Shown: one piece after another, positions 51,721 through 60,543 of the stretch
Numbering within the stretch: the stretch's first letter is position 1
How the letters are laid out: every line of letters starts with the position of its first letter
NCBI GenBank assembly: GCA_937934645.1
Contig: CALGYZ010000065.1
Location: forward strand, 83,868 to 147,867
Direction: 5' to 3'
Source: an uncultured Bacillaceae bacterium
GTDB lineage: Bacteria; Bacillota; Bacilli; Bacillales; Caldibacillaceae
Length of the DNA: 64,000 nucleotides
Notes under the pieces: generated by a model
What the model was told of the DNA's origin: nothing
Database searches by the model: none
The model's input: the letters and a program-made list of their open reading frames with translations, nothing else
Made by a program: the position numbers and the translations under genes

Positions 51721-53997
51721 ATGTCCGGAATAAAAGACGAAATGATTTTACGGGGGTTAAAAGAAAATAATTTAAAAAACATTGATTTAAATATACCGAA
51801 AGAAAAAATCGTTGTTTTTACCGGTGTATCCGGTTCAGGGAAAAGCTCGGTTGTGTTTGATACCTTGGCAAGAGAGAGCAGAAGGCAAATGACATTAAAT
51901 TATCCTCAGTATATCCGCTATCAGATGCCGAGATATGAACGGCCCAATGCAGATTTAATGTTGAACTTGAGTCCGGTTGTTGTGGTAGAACAAAGGCAGC
52001 CCGGAAGCCATTCCCGTTCAACCGTCGGTACATACATGGATATCAATCCGTTAATCCGTCTTTTGTTTTCAAGGGCAGGCAAGCCGTCGATCGGAACCGC
52101 CCATGATTTTTCCAGTCAAAGCGCCTTTGGAAAATGTCCGGAATGCGACGGTTTTGGGGAAATTGTCAAACCGGATGTCCATAAATTGGTCGATTTTAAT
52201 AAGTCGTTGAGGGAATATGCGGTCCGGTTTAAACCGCTGTCACCGTCCGGCTGGCAGGGCCGGTGGATGATCACCGGAGGATTGTTTGATCCGGATAAAC
52301 CGATCAAAGATTATTCCGATGAAGAGCTCCGGCTGTTCTTGTACGGTCCTCCGGAAGGTGAAAAAGTATACGCACCGTTCCATACAAAAAACGGACCGCA
52401 GCCCCATGAATGGGACGGTTTGTTGCCGCGGTTCACCCGTCTATATATTAAAAGGGACATCACTAAGCTGAAAGGGGTGACCATTGACGACGTCCTGGCG
52501 GTATCCATCCGTTCTTTATGCCCGGTTTGCAAAGGTTCGGGATTAAATCCAAAAGTTTTGGCCTGTAAAATCAATGGCTTCAATATTGCGGATTACTATC
52601 AGTTTGAATTGACCGAGCTTTTGGCAGAACTCGGAAAGATCCGCGATCCGCTAGGGGAGCCGATCGCGAAACAAATCAAGCCGCAAATTCAACAGTTGAT
52701 TGATATGGGATTAGGTTACTTGAGCTTATCCCGGAAAATCAGCACCTTATCTGGCGGTGAAGCCCAGCGGGTAAAAATTGCCCGGCATTTGGGCACAAGC
52801 TTAAATAATTTAACGTATATCTTTGATGAACCGGGCGCGGGGCTTCATCCGGAAGAGACGGACAAGCTCGTTCAAATGATGAAAAATTTAAAAGCCCGGC
52901 ATAACACTGTCATCGTGATTGAACACGACCCATCCATCATTAAAGAGGCGGATGAAATCATTGAAATGGGGCCGGGAGCGGGCATTCACGGGGGAGAAGT
53001 GGTTTATCAGGGAAGCGTCGAGGGATTAAAAAAAGCAAAAGTCTCCACAACTGGGGATATAAAAATCACAATAAACGAAAACCCGAGACCTTTTGGAAGT
53101 TTTTTTACAATAACAAATGCCAAACATAACAACTTAAAAAATGTCACGGTACAAATTCCAAAAAATGTTTTCGTTACCATTTGCGGCGTATCGGGTTCGG
53201 GAAAAAGTTCCCTGATGCTGGGTGCCTTTAAGGAAAAGTATCCGGAAGCGGTATTTACCGGGCAAAAAAGCATCGGAAGATCCAGCCGTTCCACACTGGC
53301 CACGTATATGGGGATCATGGATGATATCCGAGCCGTTTTTGCCAGGGAAACCGGAAAGCCGGCCGGGTTGTTCAGCTTTAACTCATTGGGGGCCTGCCCG
53401 GTTTGTAAAGGGAAAGGAGTTGTGAAACCGGATGTCGCTTTTGCCGATCCGGTAACCATCCGTTGTGAGGCTTGCGGCGGTACGCGGTATTCCGCTGAAG
53501 CGCTTGAATATAAATACAGAGGAAAAAATATTGTGGAAATTTTGGATCTAACCGTAGAAGAAGCCCTGGAATATTTTCAACTGTCCAAGATTAGGAAGCG
53601 GTTGATGAAATTGAAAGACACCGGAATGGAATATTTAACGCTCGGCCAGACGACGGATACGCTGAGTGGGGGAGAGCTGCAACGGTTGAAATTAGCGAGC
53701 GGCTTGCAAAAGGAAGGACAAATATATGTGCTGGACGAGCCATCTGTCGGGCTCCATCAAAAGGATCACGAAAAATTGCTAGCTGTATTCCAAACTCTTG
53801 TCGACCGCGGCAATTCAGTGATCATTATCGAACATAACCTCGATTTGATCGCGGCAAGCGACTGGATCATTGAAATGGGTCCCGGCGGAGGAAAAGAGGG
53901 CGGACAAGTTATTTTTGAAGGGACGCCGGAAGACATACTCCGGGCAGATACACCAACGGCAAAGTGGTTACGTACGGGAGCCGGTAGTAGTCAATAA
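51721..53997 (+). CDS. UvrA-like ABC ATPase (short form)
   Basis: A 758-residue protein with two UvrA-type ABC cassettes: Walker A GVSGSGKSS in both halves, zinc-binding CPECDGFG and CPVCKGKG, signatures LSGGEAQR and LSGGELQR, and Walker B IFDEPGAGLHPE and VLDEPSVGLHQ. It is about 190 residues shorter than normal UvrA (about 940), like the UvrA2/DrrC-type paralogues linked with resistance to DNA-binding drugs, so it is probably not the housekeeping excinuclease. AAAGGTGAT precedes ATG 51721. It lies next to the lanthipeptide region but its link to it is unproven. Confidence 0.85.
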   Translation: MSGIKDEMILRGLKENNLKNIDLNIPKEKIVVFTGVSGSGKSSVVFDTLARESRRQMTLNYPQYIRYQMPRYERPNADLMLNLSPVVVVEQRQPGSHSRSTVGTYMDINPLIRLLFSRAGKPSIGTAHDFSSQSAFGKCPECDGFGEIVKPDVHKLVDFNKSLREYAVRFKPLSPSGWQGRWMITGGLFDPDKPIKDYSDEELRLFLYGPPEGEKVYAPFHTKNGPQPHEWDGLLPRFTRLYIKRDITKLKGVTIDDVLAVSIRSLCPVCKGSGLNPKVLACKINGFNIADYYQFELTELLAELGKIRDPLGEPIAKQIKPQIQQLIDMGLGYLSLSRKISTLSGGEAQRVKIARHLGTSLNNLTYIFDEPGAGLHPEETDKLVQMMKNLKARHNTVIVIEHDPSIIKEADEIIEMGPGAGIHGGEVVYQGSVEGLKKAKVSTTGDIKITINENPRPFGSFFTITNAKHNNLKNVTVQIPKNVFVTICGVSGSGKSSLMLGAFKEKYPEAVFTGQKSIGRSSRSTLATYMGIMDDIRAVFARETGKPAGLFSFNSLGACPVCKGKGVVKPDVAFADPVTIRCEACGGTRYSAEALEYKYRGKNIVEILDLTVEEALEYFQLSKIRKRLMKLKDTGMEYLTLGQTTDTLSGGELQRLKLASGLQKEGQIYVLDEPSVGLHQKDHEKLLAVFQTLVDRGNSVIIIEHNLDLIAASDWIIEMGPGGGKEGGQVIFEGTPEDILRADTPTAKWLRTGAGSSQ

Positions 53998-54035
53998 AAA
54001 TTTGAAATGATATTTCTGGAATATTTTATCCTTTA

Positions 54036-54077
54036 AAAAAGGAAATGGAGCGTTTATACTGCTTCCATTTCCTTTTT
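54036..54077 (+). terminator. Terminator after the UvrA-like gene
   Basis: GGAAATGGAGC (54041-54051) pairs with GCTTCCATTTCC (54061-54072), one bulge, then T5. The stem closely resembles the hairpin at 60483-60521. Confidence 0.85.
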
Positions 54078-54117
54078 AAGCGCATAAGAGGGCCAAAAGA
54101 AGGGGGAAATGGATTTC

Positions 54118-54319
54118 ATGGGAAACGTCCAAGCGGAAGGGCGACGTTTTTTAAGCGGAGTTGGATCGTTTCACTTGAATTATTTATGTTAACGAGTAGT
54201 TCACTTTCTAAGATACACCGCAATTTAATATATTTACGGTTTTCTTCGGGATCTTCTTGCTTGGCCATACTATGATCGGCACTACATGTAAGCTGTTCCG
54301 TTATATCAAAAAGATTTGA
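54118..54319 (+). pseudogene. Decayed copy of the small membrane gene at 62175-62480
   Basis: ATGGG-N-AA at 54118 and the following GGACGTTTTTTAA-like stretch align with the start of the intact gene at 62175 (FFKRSWIVSLELF against FFKRSWVISLEAF). About 100 bases of the middle are deleted, at least one frameshift is present, and the end again aligns (GIFLLGHTMIGTT and YIKK, ending TGA at 54319). The intact copy lies 8 kb to the right, beyond the lanthipeptide genes. Confidence 0.75.
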
Positions 54320-54365
54320 TAAAACAGAAAAAGTTCAGGTCAACACAGCACTTCCCTTTACTCTT

Positions 54366-54614
54366 TCACTGTTTTTCTCCAGCCGGTTTGTTTCCCTCTT
54401 TTATTTCCTCATCGCTTCTATATTCTAAAAGATCCCCCGGCTGACAATCCAAGGCTTTTCAAATAGCATCCAGTGCCGAAAAACGGATGGCCTTTGCTTT
54501 TCCGTTTTTTAAAATGGAGATATTGGCCATCGTAATGTCGACCTTCTCCGAAAGTTCGGTCACACTCATTTTCCGCTTGTCCAGTATGACATCAAGATTT
54601 ACGATCATTGCCAT
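54366..54614 (-). pseudogene. YozG-type HTH regulator with in-frame TGA
   Basis: The frame reads MIVNLDVILDKRKMSVTELSEKVDIT, then LKNGKAKAIRFSALDAI, then TGA at 54461-54459, then KALDCQPGDLLEY to a stop at 54366. In this Cro/C1 family (YozG-like) the position of the TGA is a conserved cysteine (DAICKALDC), so a TGC/TGT to TGA change has cut the recognition domain. It overlaps nothing and is 10 bases after the DUF2975 gene, its usual partner. A ribosome site GAGGTGA is intact. Confidence 0.75.
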
Positions 54615-54624
54615 AAGATTCACC

Positions 54625-55116
54625 TCAAATGGTTAACTCATTTTCTTCTTTCAATTTCATTGCTTCTTGCAGAAGGGTTTGAAGCAGGGCAGCAAAAACA
54701 GAAATAACCAGAGAAGCACCGATGATGATGAATCCGATTAAAATGAGACCCGGGGCATCATCCCACTCTGCGATGACATAGACCAACGACAAAGCGAGCA
54801 CAAACGATGAACTGATGCCGACGGCACAATGTTTTATTTTTTTCAAAGCCGTTACGGAAATTTGCGAGAATGCTTGATTGTGATTAATATAACTTAAAAG
54901 TTTTAATGTTTGATATAGAGCATAGTAAAATGGTATGACCGATCCATAAATAATTAATAGAATACCAAATACAACATAGGCCAACAGAGCTCCCTTTTGT
55001 GCTTCCTCATATGCAACTTGTACAATTTGGGGCAATACCAACAGACAAATCGCAAGAACCAGAATTCCGATAAAGATTACTGAAATCTTTAAAAACAGTG
55101 TAGATCCTCGTTTCAT
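54625..55116 (-). CDS. DUF2975 membrane protein
   Basis: About 163 residues with four membrane segments and the DUF2975 layout (LYQTLKLLSYINHNQAFSQISVTALKKIKH near residue 70, marking the cytosolic loop). Such proteins are almost always encoded beside a YozG-type HTH regulator and may act as its membrane sensor or partner. Here the regulator gene directly downstream is interrupted. ATG 55116 follows GAGGTGG. A palindrome upstream may be the operator. Confidence 0.78.
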   Translation of the reverse strand: MKRGSTLFLKISVIFIGILVLAICLLVLPQIVQVAYEEAQKGALLAYVVFGILLIIYGSVIPFYYALYQTLKLLSYINHNQAFSQISVTALKKIKHCAVGISSSFVLALSLVYVIAEWDDAPGLILIGFIIIGASLVISVFAALLQTLLQEAMKLKEENELTI

Positions 55117-55161
55117 TCTTATCCACCTCACAATATGATACTGTTCAACTATATCAGAGTG

Positions 55162-55180
55162 TTTATCGATTATCGATAAA
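55162..55180. promoter_or_regulatory. 19-bp palindrome upstream of DUF2975 gene
   Basis: TTTATCGAT and ATCGATAAA flank a central T, a perfect inverted repeat about 46 bases before the DUF2975 start. It may be the operator of the YozG-type regulator. Confidence 0.5.
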
Positions 55181-55672
55181 TTTTTATCTTTTTTAATAAT
55201 TAATTACAAATTGAATAGGAAAAATATCTTGCAAAAAAGGATTTTTTAGCACTCTTTATGGACCACTCCATTAATCATGACACCAGCCTGCAAATCAGCT
55301 TTATTCCCGGGAAAAATTTTGGATATTGCTGACTATGATCCACAATTATGCGAACTTGTAGCAAGAAACAGTTGAACTGGACAAGGCAGGAGCTGATATT
55401 TGTATAAAAATCCCCCTTATACCGATATTAACATGGTTGCAGGCAGAAACCGGCAAAACTTTACAAAAAATTTACTGTTTTACGAAACCTCTCAGATATT
55501 GGGAGAATGTTAATTTTTGTAAAAATTATATTAAAATGGAAATTTTATATTGACACCAGAGAAAAATTGTGAAACTATATTGTCGAAACATTCAGTTAAA
55601 AAGGTTGTTAAAAAACAAAGTTTTATAGAAATTTTAAAAATGAACAGCGAAAAAGCAGAAAAAGGTGAAAAA
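55181..55672. other. AT-rich region upstream of lanthipeptide genes
   Basis: About 490 bases. There is a TTGACA at 55550 with a TATATT 20 bases on (too far for a good sigma-A promoter). Between 55285 and 55470 short frames read FPGKILDIADYDPQLCELVARN and then DKAGADICIKIP, broken by stops; they may be a fossil of an unidentified gene. A frame upstream of the exporter start (55550-55672) looks like leader rather than coding sequence. Confidence 0.4.
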
Positions 55673-57460
55673 ATGAAAAAAAATACGTTTAAAAAAACGT
55701 CTGATTGGAAAGACTTTTTCGATTTGATAAGGAAAACAAAGCCAAATGTAACATTGATAAGTTTTGCTGTATTGCTTAGTGCTGTCAGTGCGGTAGTCCC
55801 GACTTTGATCCCGGGAAATTTAAAAAATATCATTGATTCTTACATGGTAATAGGAACTTTAAATACAACAGGTCTTGCCTTACTATTGGGTATATTTATA
55901 TGCAGTGCCGGAATCGGGGCGCTGGGCAGCTATATGCTGGGAGTGGCAGGTCATAATGTGGTAGCTGGTCTTCGGGAAATGTTGTGGAAGAAAATTGTGT
56001 ATTTACCTATCAAGTTTTATGATCAGAATCGTTCGGCTGATATCGCAAGCAGAGTTGTCAACGACACGACAGTGATTTATAACCTGATCAGCAACGCTCT
56101 TTCGCAGTTTGTCAATTCGGTTCTCATGATCATCTTCTGCGGTTTCTGGATGTTCTATTATGATTGGCAACTAACATTGGTCATGCTGGTTTCTATTCCG
56201 GTTTTCCTTATGTTTTTTATTCCATTGGGAAAGACTTTGTCCCGGCTTTCGAAAAATATGCAAAATTCAACGGCAAAATTAAACATCAAAGCAGTTGAAG
56301 TTGCATCCCATATCAAATTAATTAAATCATTTACAGCAGAACAGGATCAAATAAAAAAGGGTGTTAAAAATATAAAAAATTTACGTAATATTGGGATAAA
56401 TCAGACAAAATGGATGGTTATTGTCAACCCTGTTATTAATTTAACCATGATGATAATCATCGTAACCATTATTGGTTATGGCGGATTAAAATTGGCGAAC
56501 GGTACATTGACACCTGGAACGTTCATTGCATTCCTGATTCTAATATTTTATATCATTGGCCCGATGACAAACTTCGGATTGTTTTTTACACAGCTACACA
56601 AAACACTTGGTGCGACGGAGAGAATTATTCAAATTTTGTCTGAAGAAGAGGAGACCCAGGATAAAGGAAAGCTATTTAATATAACGGACAGGGATATCTT
56701 GATGAAAGATGTCAGTTTTTATTACAGCGGTCATGTTCAAAAAGAATTTTCTTTGAAAAATATAAATTTAAGGATTGAAGGAGGAAAAACATATGCATTA
56801 GTTGGCCCGAGCGGAAGCGGAAAAACGACTTTGATATCACTGCTGGTAAGATATTATAAGCCTGATCGTGGGAGCATTTATATTGGTGACGAAAATATTG
56901 AAGAATTTTCGCTCTCTTCATGGCGGGATCAAATCGGATATGTCTCGCAAGAGCATAGCATTATAAGCGGAACTGTAAGGGAAAATCTTATTTTTGGTTT
57001 AAAAGAAATACCCGGTGAAGAGAAAATCATCGAAGCTTGTAAAATGGCATATGCATGGGATTTTATCAAGAATTTACCCGATGGATTAGATACAGATATC
57101 GGAGAAAGAGGATTAAAATTATCCGGCGGCCAAAAACAAAGAATAGCAATTGCAAGAATGTTTTTAAAAGATCCAAAAATTATCATTTTAGATGAGGCTA
57201 CGGCAAATCTTGACAGTCATTCGGAAAAAGTAATCAATGAGGCGATGAAAGAAATAACGAAAGGCCGGACGGCAATTGTTATCGCCCACAGATTATCAAC
57301 GATTATCAATGCCGACCACATTATTTTCATGGAAAATGGCAGAATAACCGGTCAGGGAAATCACTGGGAATTAAAAAGAACGCATAAATTATATAAAAAA
57401 TTTTGTGAATATCAATTCCGGGAACAACCGGATCAGCAATGGCTGGGTAATACGGTGTAA
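55673..57460 (+). CDS. ABC exporter of the lanthipeptide locus (LanT-type, no peptidase)
   Basis: About 595 residues: six membrane segments (about 20-310) and a nucleotide-binding domain (about 350-580) with Walker A GPSGSGKTT, signature LSGGQKQR and Walker B IILDEATANLD. There is no N-terminal C39 peptidase, so it exports the peptide without cutting the leader, or exports mature product. The frame is open from further upstream, but ATG 55673 has AAGGTG. It precedes the LanKC gene by 37 bases and is probably cotranscribed with it. Multidrug or lipid export is the alternative role. Confidence 0.83.
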   Translation: MKKNTFKKTSDWKDFFDLIRKTKPNVTLISFAVLLSAVSAVVPTLIPGNLKNIIDSYMVIGTLNTTGLALLLGIFICSAGIGALGSYMLGVAGHNVVAGLREMLWKKIVYLPIKFYDQNRSADIASRVVNDTTVIYNLISNALSQFVNSVLMIIFCGFWMFYYDWQLTLVMLVSIPVFLMFFIPLGKTLSRLSKNMQNSTAKLNIKAVEVASHIKLIKSFTAEQDQIKKGVKNIKNLRNIGINQTKWMVIVNPVINLTMMIIIVTIIGYGGLKLANGTLTPGTFIAFLILIFYIIGPMTNFGLFFTQLHKTLGATERIIQILSEEEETQDKGKLFNITDRDILMKDVSFYYSGHVQKEFSLKNINLRIEGGKTYALVGPSGSGKTTLISLLVRYYKPDRGSIYIGDENIEEFSLSSWRDQIGYVSQEHSIISGTVRENLIFGLKEIPGEEKIIEACKMAYAWDFIKNLPDGLDTDIGERGLKLSGGQKQRIAIARMFLKDPKIIILDEATANLDSHSEKVINEAMKEITKGRTAIVIAHRLSTIINADHIIFMENGRITGQGNHWELKRTHKLYKKFCEYQFREQPDQQWLGNTV

Positions 57461-57497
57461 ACCGGGAAGCCGCAAAATAAATAGAGGGAGAAAGAAT

Positions 57498-60098
57498 ATG
57501 GATAAAAAAATGGTTTATTTCAAATATATGAGAAATGACTCGGACTATTATGTTGAAAATCGATCATATAATGCAGTTACTCCGTTTCAACTGAACGATA
57601 TTCCGGCTGATTGTGAGGTAAAAATAGAAGAAAATTCACCGTGGAAATATTATACTTTCATAAGTAAGGAGATCAACGACCAAGGATGGAAAATTCATGT
57701 TAGCGCGACGCTTGACAATGCTCAGGATATTTTAGAAGCAACAAGTAAAATTTTGTTTGATCGTAAAATAGCTTTTAAACACCTAAAGGATATGGAATCG
57801 TTATTTCAAATGAATTCCAAAAACGGGGACAGAGTCAGCACAGGAAAATTTATTACAATATATCCTTCCACTGATGATGAATTTTATGAGTTACTAAATG
57901 TTTTATATGAAAAACTTAAATCTTTTGAAAATGGTCCGTATATTTTAAGTGATAAATGCTGGAAGGATAGTAATATTTATTATCGTTATGGAGCGTTTAA
58001 GAATATTTATAATGAAAAAGGCGAGCTGTGCATCAGAGACCCTAACGGAAATTTAATCCCTGATAACAGAAAACCTTTCTATCAAGTACCTGAATTTGTG
58101 AAAGAATTTGACGAATTTTTGGATTCCAAAAACGTTATGTCCGGTAATGAAGAGAAAAAAGGAAAATTTTATGATTATGAATTTCAGGGAGTATTGAGGT
58201 ACAACAATGGCGGAGGAATTTACGTAGGCATCAGGAAAGCGGACCAAAAAAAAGTGGTAATTAAAGAGGGGAGACCGAAAGCAGGATTAGACAGTGAGTA
58301 CAGAGATGCTATTGATAGATTGAATGTTGAGTATGAAGCATTAACAAAACTTGCCGGTGTCAAAGGTGTAGTGAATGTCCTTGATTATTTTAAAAAATGG
58401 AAACATGTTTTTTTGGTGGAAGAATACGTAGACGGTTATGATTTGCAAACTTGGTGTGCTTTGAATTATCCGTTTCATACCGGAAATGATCAAAAAGCAT
58501 ACATAAAAAAGGTGAAGAAAATTATCAACGATTTGATAGAAACAGTTCAGGAAATGCATCGTTTGGGTGTTGGTATGGGGGATTTGCAACCGGCAAATAT
58601 ATTGATTACGCCTGACCTTAATGTGAAACTGATTGATTTTGAATCAGCTTCAAGTATAGATGCTGAAGAAAAAGCAACTTTGCAAACGATTGGTTTCTCG
58701 AATAATAAAAACAAGACTCATAAAGAGAGGGATTGGTATGCAGTAAAAAAAATATTAAGATTTTGTATTTTGCCTGTCGGGCCTGTTGCTGACCTCAAAA
58801 AAAACGTGAAATATCAGCATGATCTGTGGATTCAACGTGAATTCGGACCGGATGTATACCAATATGTAAAGGAAATTGAAGACTATTGTGATCAATATCT
58901 GACTGAAACAAAAGAGAAGGATTATGAGCATAGTTTGAAGCCGGTTAAGAGAAAAAATGAGATAACAAATTTAATCAAAGGTTTAAGAAATGCGATTGAA
59001 GATAATTTAATACCGGATTATTCCCTTGTTCATGGCGATGTCAGACAGTTTGTAATGTCCGGCGGAAAATTAAATGTTCTGACCGGCGGATGCGGAGCGG
59101 CACTGGCGCTTTTCAGATCGGGAGGCATAAATAAAAAAGTAACCGATTGGATTGAAAATATTTTAATCAAACAATTAAGTTCTCTGGATGTTTCCGGGTT
59201 GTTAACGGGGAAGGCAGGGATTGCAGCGGTATTATATGAATTAGGTTATAAGGAAAAAGCGTTTCAGTTGTTCAATGAAATCTCTTTTGTAGATTTGAAA
59301 GATATAACTTTAAGATCCGGATTAGCCGGAATCGGACTGGCTTTAATAAGTTTATATTTGGAAGAAGAAAATAAAAATTATTTATACTATTCTGAAAAAA
59401 TAGCAAAAAAAATTGAACATATCATTAATGAGAATGCAAAATTATCCGTGAGTGACTGGGCGGCTCTGCCAATGGGGCTGATTGACGGTTGGTCAGGTAT
59501 ATCATTATTTTACATTGCTTTATATTCGGTGACAAAACATGAGAAGTATTTCTTGATGTCAAAACAGTTAATCGAAAGGGATTTAAAAAATTGCAAAAAG
59601 GATGAAGTGACCAAAACTTTGCAAACTTTTGACGATTCCGAACGGTTATTGCCGTACTTATCAGGAGGATCGATCGGAATAGGCGTTGCGATTTGGTATT
59701 TAAATTATGTTAGTGGTAGAAATTTGTTCCAGGAAGAATTGGATTTGATCATTCATTTAAATCACTTCAAATGCGCCTTCAACGGAGGATTATTTGATGG
59801 ATCCGGCAGTTTTCTATTAATCCCGGCAATAATCAAAAACGATGAAAAAGTTGCCGAACATATACAATTGTCAGTTAAAAAATTGGATCCGTTTCTAATA
59901 TATGAAGATAATAAAATTTTATTTCCAGGAAACTTTTGCTACCGTCTGTCAGATGACTATTATTCCGGAAGCGCAGGAATCATCTTAGCTTTACGATCGA
60001 TTCAGTCCCGGAATCCTTTGTATTGGCTTCCAATCGTTAATCCTGATCATTTCCTGACAAAAACAAAAATGATTCAGGAAGAAATTCATATAAATTAA
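57498..60098 (+). CDS. lanKC: Class III lanthipeptide synthetase (LanKC)
   Basis: 866 residues in three parts. Residues 1-220 form the lyase-like N-terminal region. Residues about 235-460 are a Ser/Thr kinase: VVIKEG with Lys256, GVGMGDLQPANIL with Asp362, and LIDFESA with Asp380 (DFE for DFG). Residues about 520-860 are LanC-like (repeats GKAGIAAV, SGLAGIG, GWSGIS, GSIGIGV, GSAGII), but the zinc-binding CHG motif of class I, II and IV cyclases is missing, which marks class III. It should phosphorylate and eliminate Ser/Thr, then form lanthionine/labionin rings. GAGGGAG precedes the ATG. The precursor genes follow at once. The gene is visibly AT-rich. Confidence 0.92.
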   Translation: MDKKMVYFKYMRNDSDYYVENRSYNAVTPFQLNDIPADCEVKIEENSPWKYYTFISKEINDQGWKIHVSATLDNAQDILEATSKILFDRKIAFKHLKDMESLFQMNSKNGDRVSTGKFITIYPSTDDEFYELLNVLYEKLKSFENGPYILSDKCWKDSNIYYRYGAFKNIYNEKGELCIRDPNGNLIPDNRKPFYQVPEFVKEFDEFLDSKNVMSGNEEKKGKFYDYEFQGVLRYNNGGGIYVGIRKADQKKVVIKEGRPKAGLDSEYRDAIDRLNVEYEALTKLAGVKGVVNVLDYFKKWKHVFLVEEYVDGYDLQTWCALNYPFHTGNDQKAYIKKVKKIINDLIETVQEMHRLGVGMGDLQPANILITPDLNVKLIDFESASSIDAEEKATLQTIGFSNNKNKTHKERDWYAVKKILRFCILPVGPVADLKKNVKYQHDLWIQREFGPDVYQYVKEIEDYCDQYLTETKEKDYEHSLKPVKRKNEITNLIKGLRNAIEDNLIPDYSLVHGDVRQFVMSGGKLNVLTGGCGAALALFRSGGINKKVTDWIENILIKQLSSLDVSGLLTGKAGIAAVLYELGYKEKAFQLFNEISFVDLKDITLRSGLAGIGLALISLYLEEENKNYLYYSEKIAKKIEHIINENAKLSVSDWAALPMGLIDGWSGISLFYIALYSVTKHEKYFLMSKQLIERDLKNCKKDEVTKTLQTFDDSERLLPYLSGGSIGIGVAIWYLNYVSGRNLFQEELDLIIHLNHFKCAFNGGLFDGSGSFLLIPAIIKNDEKVAEHIQLSVKKLDPFLIYEDNKILFPGNFCYRLSDDYYSGSAGIILALRSIQSRNPLYWLPIVNPDHFLTKTKMIQEEIHIN

Positions 60099-60108
60099 AA
60101 ATAAAAAA

Positions 60109-60129
60109 ATCACCTTTAAAGGAGGTGAT
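60109..60129 (+). promoter_or_regulatory. Hairpin enclosing the first precursor gene's ribosome site
   Basis: ATCACCT (60109-60115) can pair with AGGTGAT (60123-60129), seven-base loop; the Shine-Dalgarno sequence AAAGGAGGTGAT, an almost full match to 16S rRNA, is partly in the stem. This could limit translation of the first precursor until opened, or simply separate the precursor mRNA from LanKC. Confidence 0.5.
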
Positions 60130-60133
60130 AAAA

Positions 60134-60262
60134 ATGAAAGAAGTATTGGAACTCCAACAATTGGGTGAAAATGAAGAAGTACAGGCAGCAAACTGGTGGA
60201 GAACAATCACAAGAATCAGCACAATTACAGCTGCAATGTCCACAATCAGCAACAATTGCTAA
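60134..60262 (+). CDS. lanA1: Class III lanthipeptide precursor 1
   Basis: A 42-residue peptide. Leader: residues 1-20 or so with LELQQLG (residues 5-11), the LLxLQ-type recognition element of class III leaders. Core: WWRTITRISTITAAMSTISNNC-type segment from about residue 21, with eight Ser/Thr and a single C-terminal Cys42. Ser36-x2-Ser39-x2-Cys42 fits the labionin motif (Ser-x2-Ser-x2-5-Cys). A perfect AAAGGAGGTGAT ribosome site is five bases upstream. It starts 35 bases after LanKC. Too short for normal gene finding. Confidence 0.92.
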   Translation: MKEVLELQQLGENEEVQAANWWRTITRISTITAAMSTISNNC

Positions 60263-60316
60263 GTAATATGAGCCATATTAACTCTAATTATAACAATTTT
60301 AAAGGAGATGAGAAGT

Positions 60317-60445
60317 ATGAAAGATGTACTGGAACTCCAACAATTGGGTGAAAATGAAGAAATACAGGCAGCAAACTGGTGGAGAACAATTACAAGAATC
60401 AGCACAATTACAGCTGCAATGTCCACAATCAGCAATAATTGCTAA
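60317..60445 (+). CDS. lanA2: Class III lanthipeptide precursor 2
   Basis: A 42-residue copy of precursor 1, differing only at residue 3 (Asp for Glu) and 16 (Ile for Val), both in the leader. The core is identical, so both genes give the same product; duplication may raise dose. Most codons are also shared, indicating a recent duplication. The ribosome site is AAAGGAGATGAG. It lies 54 bases after precursor 1, and a hairpin separates it from the transporter genes. Confidence 0.92.
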   Translation: MKDVLELQQLGENEEIQAANWWRTITRISTITAAMSTISNNC

Positions 60446-60482
60446 TTTTCTGTTGATTACCTTGATATAAAAAAAATTTAAG

Positions 60483-60521
60483 CAGGGAATGGAGCAGTGA
60501 TTTTGCTTCCATTTCCTGTTT
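60483..60521 (+). terminator. Hairpin after the precursor genes
   Basis: CAGGGAATGGAGC (60483-60495) pairs with GCTTCCATTTCCTG (60505-60518), one bulge and a wobble, then GTTTC. A partial terminator would favour abundant precursor mRNA over downstream transporter mRNA. The stem is nearly the same as at 54041-54072. Confidence 0.7.
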
Positions 60522-60543
60522 CATTAGCAGGGAGTAAAAAGCT

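Noticed and set aside
51721..53997. Housekeeping UvrA excinuclease subunit
   Set aside because: It is about 190 residues too short and not next to uvrB; it fits the UvrA2/DrrC-type paralogues.
54366..54614. Selenoprotein reading of the TGA in the YozG-type gene
   Set aside because: No selenocysteine insertion element was evident and a DNA-binding regulator is an unlikely selenoprotein; nonsense mutation is simpler.
55550..55672. Longer exporter N terminus beginning at 55550
   Set aside because: The first codons lack a ribosome site and the Lys-rich 41-residue extension is not typical; ATG 55673 has AAGGTG.
57498..60098. Class IV lanthipeptide synthetase
   Set aside because: The cyclase part lacks the Cys/CHG zinc ligands that class IV enzymes keep.
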